Source: Asanoa sp. WMMD1127 (GTDB lineage Bacteria > Actinomycetota > Actinomycetes > Mycobacteriales > Micromonosporaceae). From it: 64,000 bases of DNA. Under the pieces are notes generated by a model. It made no database searches. It was not told the origin of the DNA and saw only the letters and a list, made by a program, of their open reading frames with translations. Each line of letters begins with the position of its first letter. Within the stretch, counting starts at the first letter, position 1. Where the stretch lies: contig NZ_JARUBP010000001.1 of assembly GCF_029626225.1 (NCBI RefSeq), positions 7,874,001-7,938,000 on the forward strand. The letters are read 5' to 3'. Of this stretch, positions 18,766 through 26,932 are shown piece after piece. The translations under genes were made by a program, and so were the position numbers.

Positions 18766-19592
18766 GACGGTCCGCCCTGAACCTGCTCGGCGTGCTGGTG
18801 GCGCTGTTCGCGGTCTTCCCGGTCGTGTGGATGGTCGCGACGTCGTTCAAGTCGACCCCCGAGATCTTCTCCGGCGGCCCGGTCCCGTTCCCGCGTCACC
18901 CCACGCTCGACCACTACCGCTCGATCCTCACCGGCGACCTGATCCCGGGCGTGACCTTCATCGACTTCTTCCGCAACAGCGTCGTGGTCGCGGTCCTGAC
19001 GGTGCTGCTCAGCGGCGTCGTGGCCCTACTGGCCGCCACCGCCGTGGCGCGGTTCCGCTTCAAGCTGCGGACCAGCTTCCTGATCATGCTGCTGGTCGTG
19101 CAGATGATCCCGCTGGAGGCGCTGGTCATCCCGCTGTTCCTGATGATCCAGCGGCTGGGCCTCTACGACACGCTGGCGTCACTGGTGCTGACGTACGTGG
19201 GCTTCTCGCTCCCGTTCGCCGTCTGGATGCTGCGGGGGTTCGTCGCCGCGGTGCCGGTGGAGCTGGAAGAGGCGGCGGCGATCGACGGCGCCAGCCGGGC
19301 GCAGATCTTCCGGCGGATCCTGCTGCCGCTGGTAGCGCCTGGGCTGGCGGCGACGAGCATCTTCTCGTTCATCGTGGCGTGGAATGAGTTGATCTTCGCG
19401 CTGACGTTCCTGAACGACCAGACGAAGTACACGCTTCCGGTCGCGATGACGTTCTTCTTCGGCCGGGACGATACGGCTTGGGGGCCGGTCATGGCGGCGT
19501 CGACGATTTTGACGGTGCCGGTTCTGATTTTCTTCCTGGTCGTGCAGCGGCGGATGGTTGGTGGGTTGGCTGCTGGGGCTTTGAAGGGCTGA
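18762..19592 (+). CDS. Sugar ABC transporter permease (MalG type)
   Basis: The 276-residue protein has six transmembrane helices and an EAA loop EEAAAIDGASRAQIFRRILLPLVAPG. It begins with GTG overlapping the upstream stop. It pairs with the MalF-type permease to form the membrane channel. No sugar hydrolase or regulator follows, so the operon is the three transport genes only, ending just before a tandem repeat array. Confidence 0.92.
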   Translation: MRRSALNLLGVLVALFAVFPVVWMVATSFKSTPEIFSGGPVPFPRHPTLDHYRSILTGDLIPGVTFIDFFRNSVVVAVLTVLLSGVVALLAATAVARFRFKLRTSFLIMLLVVQMIPLEALVIPLFLMIQRLGLYDTLASLVLTYVGFSLPFAVWMLRGFVAAVPVELEEAAAIDGASRAQIFRRILLPLVAPGLAATSIFSFIVAWNELIFALTFLNDQTKYTLPVAMTFFFGRDDTAWGPVMAASTILTVPVLIFFLVVQRRMVGGLAAGALKG

Positions 19593-19656
19593 CCGGGGCC
19601 GGTGGTGCCCTTCGAGCTTTGTCCGATCTGCCGGCTAGAACGCCGTTGTGTCCGCA

Positions 19657-19744
19657 TTCGCGCGACGCGGCTCGGCGCGGTTCGCGCGACGCGGCTCGGC
19701 GCGGTCCGCGCGGCGCGGCTCGGCGCGGTCCGCGCGGCGCGCGG
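19657..19744. repeat. 24-base GC-rich tandem repeat, 3.7 copies
   Basis: Units begin at 19657, 19681, 19705 and 19729, the last being partial. The core ACGCGGCTCGGCGCGG is identical in the first two units and the third carries two substitutions. It lies between the convergent ends of the sugar permease and the hypothetical membrane protein gene. It shares the 12-mer GACGCGGCTCGG with the array at 26.7 kb. Confidence 0.9.
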
Positions 19745-19755
19745 TGGGTGCTGAC

Positions 19756-20433
19756 TTATTCGTAGCGGCGGGTTGCGGCGTGGCGGGCGCGTTGGGCAGG
19801 GGTGTCGACGACATCGCGGCCGGACGGGGCTCGGGCTGGGCGGCCCGGCTGGAGGTCGATCGGTGGCGCGTTGACCGCCGTGGCGGTGTTGGCCTGGCGG
19901 GCCACCGGGATTGCGCCGCCGTGAGATCCATGCCGGCGTTCCGCGGTGTCGGTCAGGTCGTCGTCGTCTGCCCAGTCGTCGGTGTCCAAGACCGGCAGGC
20001 CGGCGTCGGCCGCCGCGGTAGCGGTGGGCGGGGCTGCGGGACTGGGCGGGGCCGAGCGGTAGACGCGGCCGACCTTTTCGGCGCCGGCGCCGCCAGGCAC
20101 CTGGGCTCGGCCGACCGTCCGGAAGGGGCGCATCGGGCGGCGGACCGACGCGCGACCTTCGCGGTGCGCCGCCGCGCGTACCGCCGCTCCGGCGACCAGG
20201 TCGTTGATCTTGACCATGGCGGCGATGCAGACCGGTAGGAGCACGACGCCCCACAGCGGGATGAGCTCGGCCAGCGCGAGGATGATCGCGAACGCGGTCG
20301 CGCCTTCGAGGAAGACGAAGCACACCGTCGAGCTGGGGTTGATGTGGCGGAGCCGCAGCACGCGGGCGTAGAACGGGCGACCGCTCAGATCGCCGGCGGC
20401 GGCGAACTGGGCCGTGAGTCGTCGAACTGTCAT
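19756..20433 (-). CDS. Hypothetical membrane protein downstream of holA
   Basis: The 225-residue protein has two adjacent hydrophobic helices (STVCFVFLEGATAFAIILALAELI, LWGVVLLPVCIAAMVKINDLVAGA) and a long, polar, Ala/Pro/Arg-rich cytoplasmic tail. No known domain is recognised. The ATG overlaps the holA stop (ATGA), so it is translationally coupled to holA. The stop codon lies 12 bases from a tandem repeat. Confidence 0.7.
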   Translation of the reverse strand: MTVRRLTAQFAAAGDLSGRPFYARVLRLRHINPSSTVCFVFLEGATAFAIILALAELIPLWGVVLLPVCIAAMVKINDLVAGAAVRAAAHREGRASVRRPMRPFRTVGRAQVPGGAGAEKVGRVYRSAPPSPAAPPTATAAADAGLPVLDTDDWADDDDLTDTAERRHGSHGGAIPVARQANTATAVNAPPIDLQPGRPARAPSGRDVVDTPAQRARHAATRRYE

Positions 20434-21518
20434 CGGCTACCCCCACTACGGCGGCCGGTGGTCTGGGAACCGCCGCGGCCGGCGGCGGCGCGGGCGGCCG
20501 CGCGGCCGTCCGTCGGTCGGTTGGCGCTGAACCCCGGGCCGCCGGGCGCCTCGCCGGAGTCTCCGGAACGCGCGGCGACGACGGCGAAGACCGCGCGCTC
20601 GAGCGCGTACCCCCGGTCGTCGGCACCGCCCTTCACCTCGGCGTTGCAGTCGGCGGCGGCGCGCATCGCGACGACCAGGCCCTCGGGCGTCCAGCCGCGG
20701 GCCTGGCGCTGGGCCCGCTCGATCTTCCAGGCGGGCATGCCGAGCGTGCTGGCCATCTGGTAGGCGTTGCCCCGCCCCGCGGACGCGACCCGCGCGACCG
20801 TGCGGACGCCGTCGGCGATGGCGTCGGCGATCGGGACCGGGTCGACGCCGACGTGCAGGGCCCAGCGCAGCGCCTCGAGCGCCCCCGGGACGTCGCCGAC
20901 CATCGCCGCGTCGGCCACGGTAAAACCGCTCACCTCGGCCCGGCCGCGGTAGTAGCGGGCCACCGTCGCCGCGTCGATGCGACCCTCGACGTCGGCGAGA
21001 AGCTGCGAGCAGGCGGCCGCCAGCTCGCGCAGGTCGTTGCCGACGGCGGCGAGCAGGGCTTCCGCCGCCTCCTCGGAGCCACGGTTGTTGCCACGCCGCA
21101 GCTCCTCGCGGACGAACGCGACTCGATCGCGATGAGACTTCAGCTTCGCGGCCGTGACCACCTCGGCGCCGGCGTTGCGCAGCCCTTCGGCGAGTGCCTT
21201 GGCCCGCCCGCCGCCGGTGTGCGTGACGATCAGCGTGACGTCGGGGTCGGGGTGCTTCGCGTAGTCGAGCAACGCCGCGACGACGTCCTTGCGCGCGTCC
21301 TGCCCGCCCCGCACGACCACCAATCGGCGCCCGCCGAACAGCGAGGGGCTGATCATCTCGGCCAGCTCGCCGGCGGCCAGCGCGTTGCCCTCGTACTGCC
21401 GGACGTCGGTGGACGCGTCGCCCGCCTTCGCGGCTTGAATTGCCTTGTCAACGGCGCGCGCCACCAGCAGTTCCTCGTCGCCGAGCACGAGTTGAATTGG
21501 GGGAAGGCCGCCGGTCAC
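20430..21518 (-). CDS. holA: DNA polymerase III delta subunit
   Basis: GTG 21518 gives 362 residues. The protein starts with the clamp-loader delta pattern PIQLVLGDEELLVARAVDKAI and contains SPSLFGGRRLVVVRG and LRELAAACSQLLADVEGRIDAATVARYY. Delta opens the beta clamp as part of the clamp loader. The C-terminal ~30 residues are a low-complexity Gly/Arg/Ala tail. Its position after comEA-comEC is conserved in actinobacteria. An in-frame start 16 codons earlier (21566) is possible. Confidence 0.92.
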   Translation of the reverse strand: MTGGLPPIQLVLGDEELLVARAVDKAIQAAKAGDASTDVRQYEGNALAAGELAEMISPSLFGGRRLVVVRGGQDARKDVVAALLDYAKHPDPDVTLIVTHTGGGRAKALAEGLRNAGAEVVTAAKLKSHRDRVAFVREELRRGNNRGSEEAAEALLAAVGNDLRELAAACSQLLADVEGRIDAATVARYYRGRAEVSGFTVADAAMVGDVPGALEALRWALHVGVDPVPIADAIADGVRTVARVASAGRGNAYQMASTLGMPAWKIERAQRQARGWTPEGLVVAMRAAADCNAEVKGGADDRGYALERAVFAVVAARSGDSGEAPGGPGFSANRPTDGRAAARAAAGRGGSQTTGRRSGGSR

Positions 21519-21633
21519 CGGGCCATACTCGCACGCGCTCCTGAATGACCGAACGTCCTCACCCAAATGAGTAGTCGATCACTCATCAACCGCAAATCGC
21601 GACAAATCATTGTGCGACACGGCTGCGCCGAGA

Positions 21634-21649
21634 ATCCCGTACACGGGAT
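21634..21649 (-). terminator. Short hairpin at the comEC 3' end
   Basis: ATCCCGT (21634-21640) and ACGGGAT (21643-21649) form a seven-base inverted repeat just after comEC. No T-run follows, so terminator function is weakly supported. Confidence 0.3.
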
Positions 21650-24411
21650 CAGCGGCGATCGTGCGAGGCACCCGAGGCAACCACGGCGAGACCACCTCCT
21701 CTCCGCACGACCGCCAGGTCACCGGCGTGATCGGTACGCAGCACCCGCGCCCCGTCACGGGTGAGCCGCGCGAGCAGCGCCGGGTTCGGATGGCCGTACC
21801 CGTTGTCGACGCCGACCGACACGAGCGCCACCGCGGGGTCCACGGCGTCGAGGAACGCCGGCTCCTGGTAGGCCGAGCCATGATGCGCGACCTTGAGCAC
21901 CTGGGCCCGCAGAGCACCCGCACCGTAGTGGTCGATCGTCGCCCGCTGCTCCTCCTCTTCGGCGTCGCCGGGAAGCATGACGCCCACCCCGTCGACGGTC
22001 GCCCGGAGGACGAGTGAGTTGTTGTTGGGGTCCGACCGTGTCCCTGACATTTCCACGGGCGGGCCGAGCGTGACCAGGTCCGTGGTGCCCACCGACCACC
22101 GCCAGCCGGCGTCGACGGCGGCGACGGTCGCGTCTGCCTCGGCGGCCGCGCCGACGACGAGGTCACGTCCCGCGTCCGGCTCCACATGGCGGGGAGTGAT
22201 CACCGCTTCGAGGCGACGGCCGCGGCCGATGCCCTCCACGCCGCCGACGTGGTCGATGTGGAAGTGGCTGACGACCAGTAGTCGGACCGTACGTACGCCC
22301 AGCCGATCCAGGCAGCCGTCGGCCGCGGCCGGCTCGGGTCCCGCGTCGATGACCACGGCGCTCCCGGCTTCGGCGGGTAGCACCATCATGTCGCCCTGGC
22401 CGATGTCGCAGGCCACGATCACCCAGCCGGCGGGCGGCCAGGTGCTCGTGAGGACGCGTACCGGCAGGGCACCCACGACGGAGGCCGCCGCCACGACGGC
22501 GATCAGGCGGCGGGCGAGCCGGCGCCGGAACGCCACCAGGACGACGGCCGTGAGCACGCCCAGCAGGACGCCACCGCCGACGCCGCCGGGCCAGGGCAGG
22601 CTGCCCATGGGCGTGTTGGCGCCGTGGCGCGCGATCAGTACCAGCCACTGCGCCGGCCAGTGCGCGATCCAGGCGAGGAAGCCGGCGGCCGGCGGCCACA
22701 CCGCGGACGCGATGGTCGCGAAGACGCCGAGAACCGTCGCGGGTGCCACGGCCGGAGCGGCCAGCAGGTTGGCCGGGATCGAGACCAGACTGACCGCGCC
22801 GGACAGGCCCGCGACGACGGGCCCGCAGGTCACCTGGGCAGCCGCTGGGATGGCGAGTGCCTCCGCGAGGCCGGGCGGCACGCGACGACGGCGCAGCCAG
22901 TCGCGCATCTTGGGCGCGAGGAGCAGCAGCCCGCCGGTCGCCAGCACCGACAGCGCGAAACCGGCGTCGCCGGCCAGCTCCGGGTCGAGCACGACCAGGA
23001 TGACGATGGCGGCCGCCAGGGCCGGCACGGCGGCGCGGGAGCGGCCGCTGGCCAGTGCCAGGAGGCCGATCGCGCCCATGGTGGCGGCGCGGATGACGCT
23101 CGGCGACGGGCGGACCAGGATCACGAAGCCGACCAACGCCAGTCCACACAGGATGGCGGACGTCCACCGGCCGGCCCGGCACCAGCGCGTGATGAGCAGC
23201 ACGAAGCCGATCACGATCGCCACGTTGGCGCCCGAGACGGCTGTCAGGTGCGTCAGGCCGGTGGTCTTGAAGTCGTCGGCCACGGCGGGGTCGAGGCGGC
23301 TGGTGTCGCCGAGGACCAGCCCCGGCAGGAGGCCGCCGGGTTCCGGCGGCAGGGTCGTGCAGGCGCGTTGTAGGCCGGCCCGGAGCACACCTGCGGCGCG
23401 TTGCGCCCATGACGGGCGGCCGACCAGCTCGGGCGCGGCGCCGGAGGAGATGACGGCGGCGGTCAGGTCGCCACCGCGCGGGCGGGCGAGCCTGCCCTCG
23501 AGACGTACGCGCTGACCCGGTAGTGGCGCGCCCCAGGCCTGGTGGGTCGCGAGGACGAGAATGCGGGCCCGGGCCTCGATCCGGTGCGCGTCGGTGTCGA
23601 TCGGCCGGAGCCAGCGCAGGTCGGCGGTGACGACGTACATCGGTCGGTTGGCACCCCCGACGAGCCGCGGATCGTCACGGACCAGGACTTCGGCGACGAC
23701 AGAGGCTCGCTCGTCGGCGTAGCCGGCCAGCGTCGGCGCGTCCCGCACCGCGACCCGGGCTGCGGTGGCGCCCGCTCCACAGACGACTCCTAGCAGCACC
23801 GCGACCGCGATCCGCCGCCACACTGGCGTGCCGAAAACGGCCCGCAGTCGCGGCCGCCCCGAGAGGCGACGCCGGAACCGACCGGCGCCGATCCGCTGTC
23901 GACCTGGATCGGCAACGGTCGCCTGCCGTGGCCAATCGACTTGGACCCGTTGTCGCGGCCAACCGGCGAGCCTTCGCCATAGCGGCCGATCGGCAGGAAC
24001 CTCCCGCCGGAGCCAGTCGCCTTGAACCCGCTGTCGCGGCCAACCGGCGAGTACTCGCCATAGCGGCCGACCGGCAGGGACCCGCCGCCGCGGCCAGTCG
24101 ATTCCAACCCGCTGTCGCGGCCAATCGGCGAGCACTCGCCACAGCGGCCGATCGGGTGGTCGCAGCTCGTTTGAGACGAAGCGTGGTCGCCGCCGACGGT
24201 CGCCGTCGCGGGCGTGCCGGGCGCGGCGGTTGGCGACGTACAGCGGGACCGCCAAGGTCGCCGCTCCGGCCGCGATGAGGGCACTGATCACCGCGCTCGC
24301 ATACAGCGCTCCTAGTGCGCTCAGCCACGTCCCCAGTGCCAGGCCAGCGAGGCGGAGATCGGGTGGCGGTCGCCCGCCGGCGGGATCCGGCGCCGACAAC
24401 TCGGTGGTCAT
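21649..24411 (-). CDS. comEC: ComEC/Rec2-type DNA uptake channel
   Basis: The 920-residue protein has the ComEC order: an N-terminal membrane and DUF4131 region, a central polytopic competence domain (GLVLGDTSRLDPAVADDFKTTGLTHLTAVSGANVAIV), and a C-terminal metallo-beta-lactamase domain with SHFHIDHVGGVEG near residue 712. ComEC translocates single-stranded DNA across the membrane in transformation; in actinomycetes its role is less certain. Unusually, residues 88-168 are three copies of a 27-residue Arg/Trp-rich repeat between the first helices and the DUF4131 region. It overlaps comEA by four bases. Confidence 0.9.
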   Translation of the reverse strand: MTTELSAPDPAGGRPPPDLRLAGLALGTWLSALGALYASAVISALIAAGAATLAVPLYVANRRARHARDGDRRRRPRFVSNELRPPDRPLWRVLADWPRQRVGIDWPRRRVPAGRPLWRVLAGWPRQRVQGDWLRREVPADRPLWRRLAGWPRQRVQVDWPRQATVADPGRQRIGAGRFRRRLSGRPRLRAVFGTPVWRRIAVAVLLGVVCGAGATAARVAVRDAPTLAGYADERASVVAEVLVRDDPRLVGGANRPMYVVTADLRWLRPIDTDAHRIEARARILVLATHQAWGAPLPGQRVRLEGRLARPRGGDLTAAVISSGAAPELVGRPSWAQRAAGVLRAGLQRACTTLPPEPGGLLPGLVLGDTSRLDPAVADDFKTTGLTHLTAVSGANVAIVIGFVLLITRWCRAGRWTSAILCGLALVGFVILVRPSPSVIRAATMGAIGLLALASGRSRAAVPALAAAIVILVVLDPELAGDAGFALSVLATGGLLLLAPKMRDWLRRRRVPPGLAEALAIPAAAQVTCGPVVAGLSGAVSLVSIPANLLAAPAVAPATVLGVFATIASAVWPPAAGFLAWIAHWPAQWLVLIARHGANTPMGSLPWPGGVGGGVLLGVLTAVVLVAFRRRLARRLIAVVAAASVVGALPVRVLTSTWPPAGWVIVACDIGQGDMMVLPAEAGSAVVIDAGPEPAAADGCLDRLGVRTVRLLVVSHFHIDHVGGVEGIGRGRRLEAVITPRHVEPDAGRDLVVGAAAEADATVAAVDAGWRWSVGTTDLVTLGPPVEMSGTRSDPNNNSLVLRATVDGVGVMLPGDAEEEEQRATIDHYGAGALRAQVLKVAHHGSAYQEPAFLDAVDPAVALVSVGVDNGYGHPNPALLARLTRDGARVLRTDHAGDLAVVRRGGGLAVVASGASHDRR
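23908..24150 (-). repeat. Three in-frame 81-base repeats inside comEC
   Basis: The repeats encode residues 88-114, 115-141 and 142-168, each starting RPLWR and containing WPRQRV followed by a DW pair. The identity of their DNA and the exact multiple of three suggest tandem duplication under coding constraint. Confidence 0.88.
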
Positions 24412-25250
24412 ACCGTCACCAGGTCCTTCAGGTCCTCGTAGCGGCTCGCGCCGATGCCGTCGACGTTGCGCAGGTCGCCGACGCTTTTGAAGCCGCCCTT
24501 GGCGGTGCGGTGGTCGAGGATCCGCTGCGCCAGGACGGGGCCGACGCCGGGTAGGGAGTCCAGCTCCGCCAGCGTCGCGGTGTTGAGGTTGACCTTGCCG
24601 TCGCCGGCACCGCCGACAGCCGGCCCGCCCGCCGACGGGTCCGGTGCGCTGCCGGGCGGCGGGGTGACGCCGACGAGCACCATCTCGCCGTCGGTCAGGC
24701 GGCGCGCGAGGTTGACCGTCGAAAGGTCGGTGCCGGGTGTCGCGCCGCCCGCGGCCTCCACGGCGTCGGCGACCCGCGCGCCGGCCGGTAGGCGTACCAA
24801 CCCTGGTTTCCTGACCTTGCCCGCCACCGCCACGAAGATCTCGCCTGAAGCGCTGGTCGCTGGGCCCGCGTCGACGGCCGGTGGTGCGGAGACGGCGGTG
24901 ACGGGTTCGACCTTCGGTCTGGCGCGGTAGGCGAAGAACGCCGCCACCAGCACCACCACGGCGGCGACGACCGCCAAGGCCTTGATGCCGCGCCGGCCGG
25001 GGTCGAAGGGCCCAGGCCCACCGAGGAGACGGCGGCCCGCGGGCTCGGGCTCGGGCTCGAAGCCTTCCGGCCGAGGAGACGGCGGCGACGGCTCGACCCG
25101 CGGGAACGTGGTCGCGAACGTCGCCGGGTCGTCGAGTCCTTCGAACGGCGACCGAAGTGGACGGGTCAGCGCCGTGTAGGGGTCGGCAGGGCTCGACTCG
25201 GCCGTCAGCCGGGCCAGCCGCTGGCGCACGAGCGCCTCGTCATCAGACAC
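24408..25250 (-). CDS. comEA: ComEA-type helix-hairpin-helix DNA-binding protein
   Basis: The 280-residue protein has a cytoplasmic Pro-rich N terminus, one transmembrane helix (ALAVVAAVVVLVAAFFAYRA), an SLBB-like domain (FVAVAGKVRKPGLVRLPAGARVADAVEAAGG) and a C-terminal double HhH motif (NLNTATLAELDSLPGVGPVLAQRILDHR). ComEA binds double-stranded DNA at the cell surface and feeds ComEC. GTG 25250 follows a TAACGT box 7 bases upstream, a leaderless arrangement. The promoter faces a gap with two DnaA-box-like sequences. Confidence 0.9.
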   Translation of the reverse strand: MSDDEALVRQRLARLTAESSPADPYTALTRPLRSPFEGLDDPATFATTFPRVEPSPPSPRPEGFEPEPEPAGRRLLGGPGPFDPGRRGIKALAVVAAVVVLVAAFFAYRARPKVEPVTAVSAPPAVDAGPATSASGEIFVAVAGKVRKPGLVRLPAGARVADAVEAAGGATPGTDLSTVNLARRLTDGEMVLVGVTPPPGSAPDPSAGGPAVGGAGDGKVNLNTATLAELDSLPGVGPVLAQRILDHRTAKGGFKSVGDLRNVDGIGASRYEDLKDLVTV

Positions 25251-25303
25251 GCGGGCGACGTTAGGCCCGATGGCTCACCGGATGTACGCCGTCCGTCGCA
25301 CCC

Positions 25304-25329
25304 TGTGGATAACTTCGAACTGTGGATAA
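25304..25329. promoter_or_regulatory. Two direct DnaA-box-like sequences
   Basis: TGTGGATAA occurs at 25304-25312 and 25321-25329, each the complement of the consensus DnaA box TTATCCACA, in the same orientation 17 bases apart. They lie between comEA and degV, far from any sign of oriC (no dnaA or dnaN). They may be chance or a DnaA-titration or regulatory site. Confidence 0.5.
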
Positions 25330-25432
25330 CCGAATGATCTTCGTGCGATTCGTCGACACTGGACGCCCTGTCTCACTTACGGAAGGGCTTCCCCCATGGC
25401 GCGATCACGGACCGGCGTCCACGCGGTGACGG

Positions 25433-26278
25433 CTAGGAGCGTCGGTGTACGACCACCGAAGCGAGCCCCGGACCCACATGCGCGGCGACGGCGGCGCCGA
25501 TCTCCGTCACATAGGAGTCGCGCAGCCGCTCGCCCAGGCGCTCCTTCAGGCTGACCGCCAGCTGGTCGGCGCGGTCGGCGCCGTCGAGGTGGTGCACCGC
25601 CACGTCGACGTCGTCGTCGCCGGCCGCCTCGACCGCGAGGTCGACGAGGCGGGCGAGGCCGCGGCTGGCGGTGCGCACCTTGTCGCGGACGACGATGCCG
25701 CCGTCGACCACGTGCAGGATCGGCTTCACCGACAGCGCCGTGCCGAGGAGTGCCGACGCGGCGTTGATGCGGCCGCCGCGGCGAAGGAACTCCAAGGTGT
25801 CGACGTAGAACAGGGTCGAGGTGCGTTCCGCGGCCTCGGCGGCGGCGCGCTGGACCGCGTCGGCGTCTTCGCCTCGCCTGGCGGCCTCGCTGGCCGCCAG
25901 CGCGGGAAAGCCGAGCCCCATCCCGGTGGACTTCGCGTCGACGACCGAAACGGCGGGGCCGATCTCGGCGGCGGCGAGGCGGGCGGCCTCGACGGTGCCG
26001 GACAGCTGCGCCGACAGGTGCACGGAGACGACGGCGGACGCGCCTTCGTCGAGCAGACGTCGGTAGACATCCGCGAAGGCGGCCGGTGACGGACGGGAGG
26101 TGGTGACGGAGACCCGGCGGCCGCCGAGGGCGCGCGCCACCTCGATGGGGGTGACGTCGACGCCTTCGGACCCCTCGACGCCGTTGATCACGACGGTCAA
26201 CGGCACCACCACCGCCATCGCCGCGTACGCGGACGGCGGCAGGTAGGCGGTGGAGTCGGTGACGACCGCTACGGGCAT
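25433..26278 (-). CDS. DegV family fatty-acid-binding protein
   Basis: The 281-residue protein has the DegV pattern: VAVVTDSTAYLPP at the start, SRPSPAAFADVYRRLLDEGASAVVSVHLSAQLSGT, and the late CVSAHVGPG-type end as AAVAAHVGPGLASVVVH. DegV/FakB proteins bind a fatty acid and present it to a kinase such as FakA. No FakA-type gene is adjacent. ATG 26278 has a TAACGT box 6 bases upstream, another leaderless start. Confidence 0.9.
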   Translation of the reverse strand: MPVAVVTDSTAYLPPSAYAAMAVVVPLTVVINGVEGSEGVDVTPIEVARALGGRRVSVTTSRPSPAAFADVYRRLLDEGASAVVSVHLSAQLSGTVEAARLAAAEIGPAVSVVDAKSTGMGLGFPALAASEAARRGEDADAVQRAAAEAAERTSTLFYVDTLEFLRRGGRINAASALLGTALSVKPILHVVDGGIVVRDKVRTASRGLARLVDLAVEAAGDDDVDVAVHHLDGADRADQLAVSLKERLGERLRDSYVTEIGAAVAAHVGPGLASVVVHRRS

Positions 26279-26559
26279 GCCGGCACGTTAGCCGAGATCA
26301 GCCACCGGCGCGGACGATGCCAGGAAGAAGGGGCCATCCAGCCCAATCACGAAAGCGACAAAGCCCAACCACCCAGGACGCCTCGGAACGCCACCGAACC
26401 GAGCGCCGAGAGGAGGCACGAGGACGACGCGAATCACGACAAGGCCGCGATCGGCTGGGCAAGCCCGGACCGCCACGCGAGCGCGAACCGCGCTGCGTAC
26501 GCCAAGGCCACCAGGCCGGCTCGCGACGCACCGCGGGCGCGAACCTCAATGCGGGCGGA

Positions 26560-26666
26560 CATCAACGCGGGCGCGCACATCAACGCGGCGCGCACATCAA
26601 CGCGGGCGCGCACATCAACGCGGGCGCGCACATCAACGCGGGCGCGCACATCAACGCGGGCGCGGA
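26560..26666. repeat. 18-base tandem repeat, six copies
   Basis: The unit CATCAACGCGGGCGCGCA starts at 26560, 26578, 26595, 26613, 26631 and 26649. The second copy is 17 bases long (one G missing) and the last differs in one base. On the plus strand the intact units would read HINAGA, but the one-base loss shifts the frame. Confidence 0.95.
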
Positions 26667-26700
26667 CCCAACCCGGGCTGCGGCCCGCGCTGCGCCGGGA

Positions 26701-26870
26701 CGCGGCTCGGTCCCGCGGGCGCTGCGCGGGGACGCGGCTCGGTCGCGCGGGCGCTGCGCGGGGACGCGGCTCGGTCGCGCGGGCGCTGCGCCGGGACACG
26801 GCTCGGTCGCGCGGGCGCTGCGCGGGGACGCGGCTCGGCCGCGCGGGCGCTGCGCCGGGCCGCGGCGTGC
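26701..26870. repeat. 32-base tandem repeat, about five copies
   Basis: The landmark CGCGGCTCGG recurs at 26701, 26733, 26765, 26797 (one change), 26829 and, degraded, at 26861, a strict 32-base period. Since 32 is not a multiple of three, the array is not maintained as coding sequence. Confidence 0.93.
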
Positions 26871-26932
26871 CCGTCGGGACAAGGCGCCGGGGCGTGCCGT
26901 CGCGCTGCGGGCAGGCCTAGGAACAGAGGCGG

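Larger units (their letters stand above)
26279..26932. other. 654-base gap filled with tandem arrays
   Basis: No convincing gene is seen. The stretch begins with A-rich, low-GC sequence compared with surroundings (26290-26480), then carries the 18-base array (26560-26666) and the 32-base array (26701-26870). Open frames across it are repeat artefacts, and one 17-base unit breaks the hexapeptide frame of the first array. Confidence 0.7.

Noticed and set aside
19648-20238. Arg/Ser repeat protein on the plus strand (MSAFARRGSAR...)
   Set aside because: It consists of the tandem repeat followed by the antisense of the holA-linked membrane protein, whose minus-strand frame has clear transmembrane helices and is coupled to holA.
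25304-25329. Chromosomal replication origin
   Set aside because: Only two DnaA boxes, no AT-rich unwinding region, and no dnaA, dnaN, gyrB or rnpA-rpmH genes.
26560-26870. CRISPR array
   Set aside because: The repeats are head-to-tail without unique spacers, and no cas genes are nearby.
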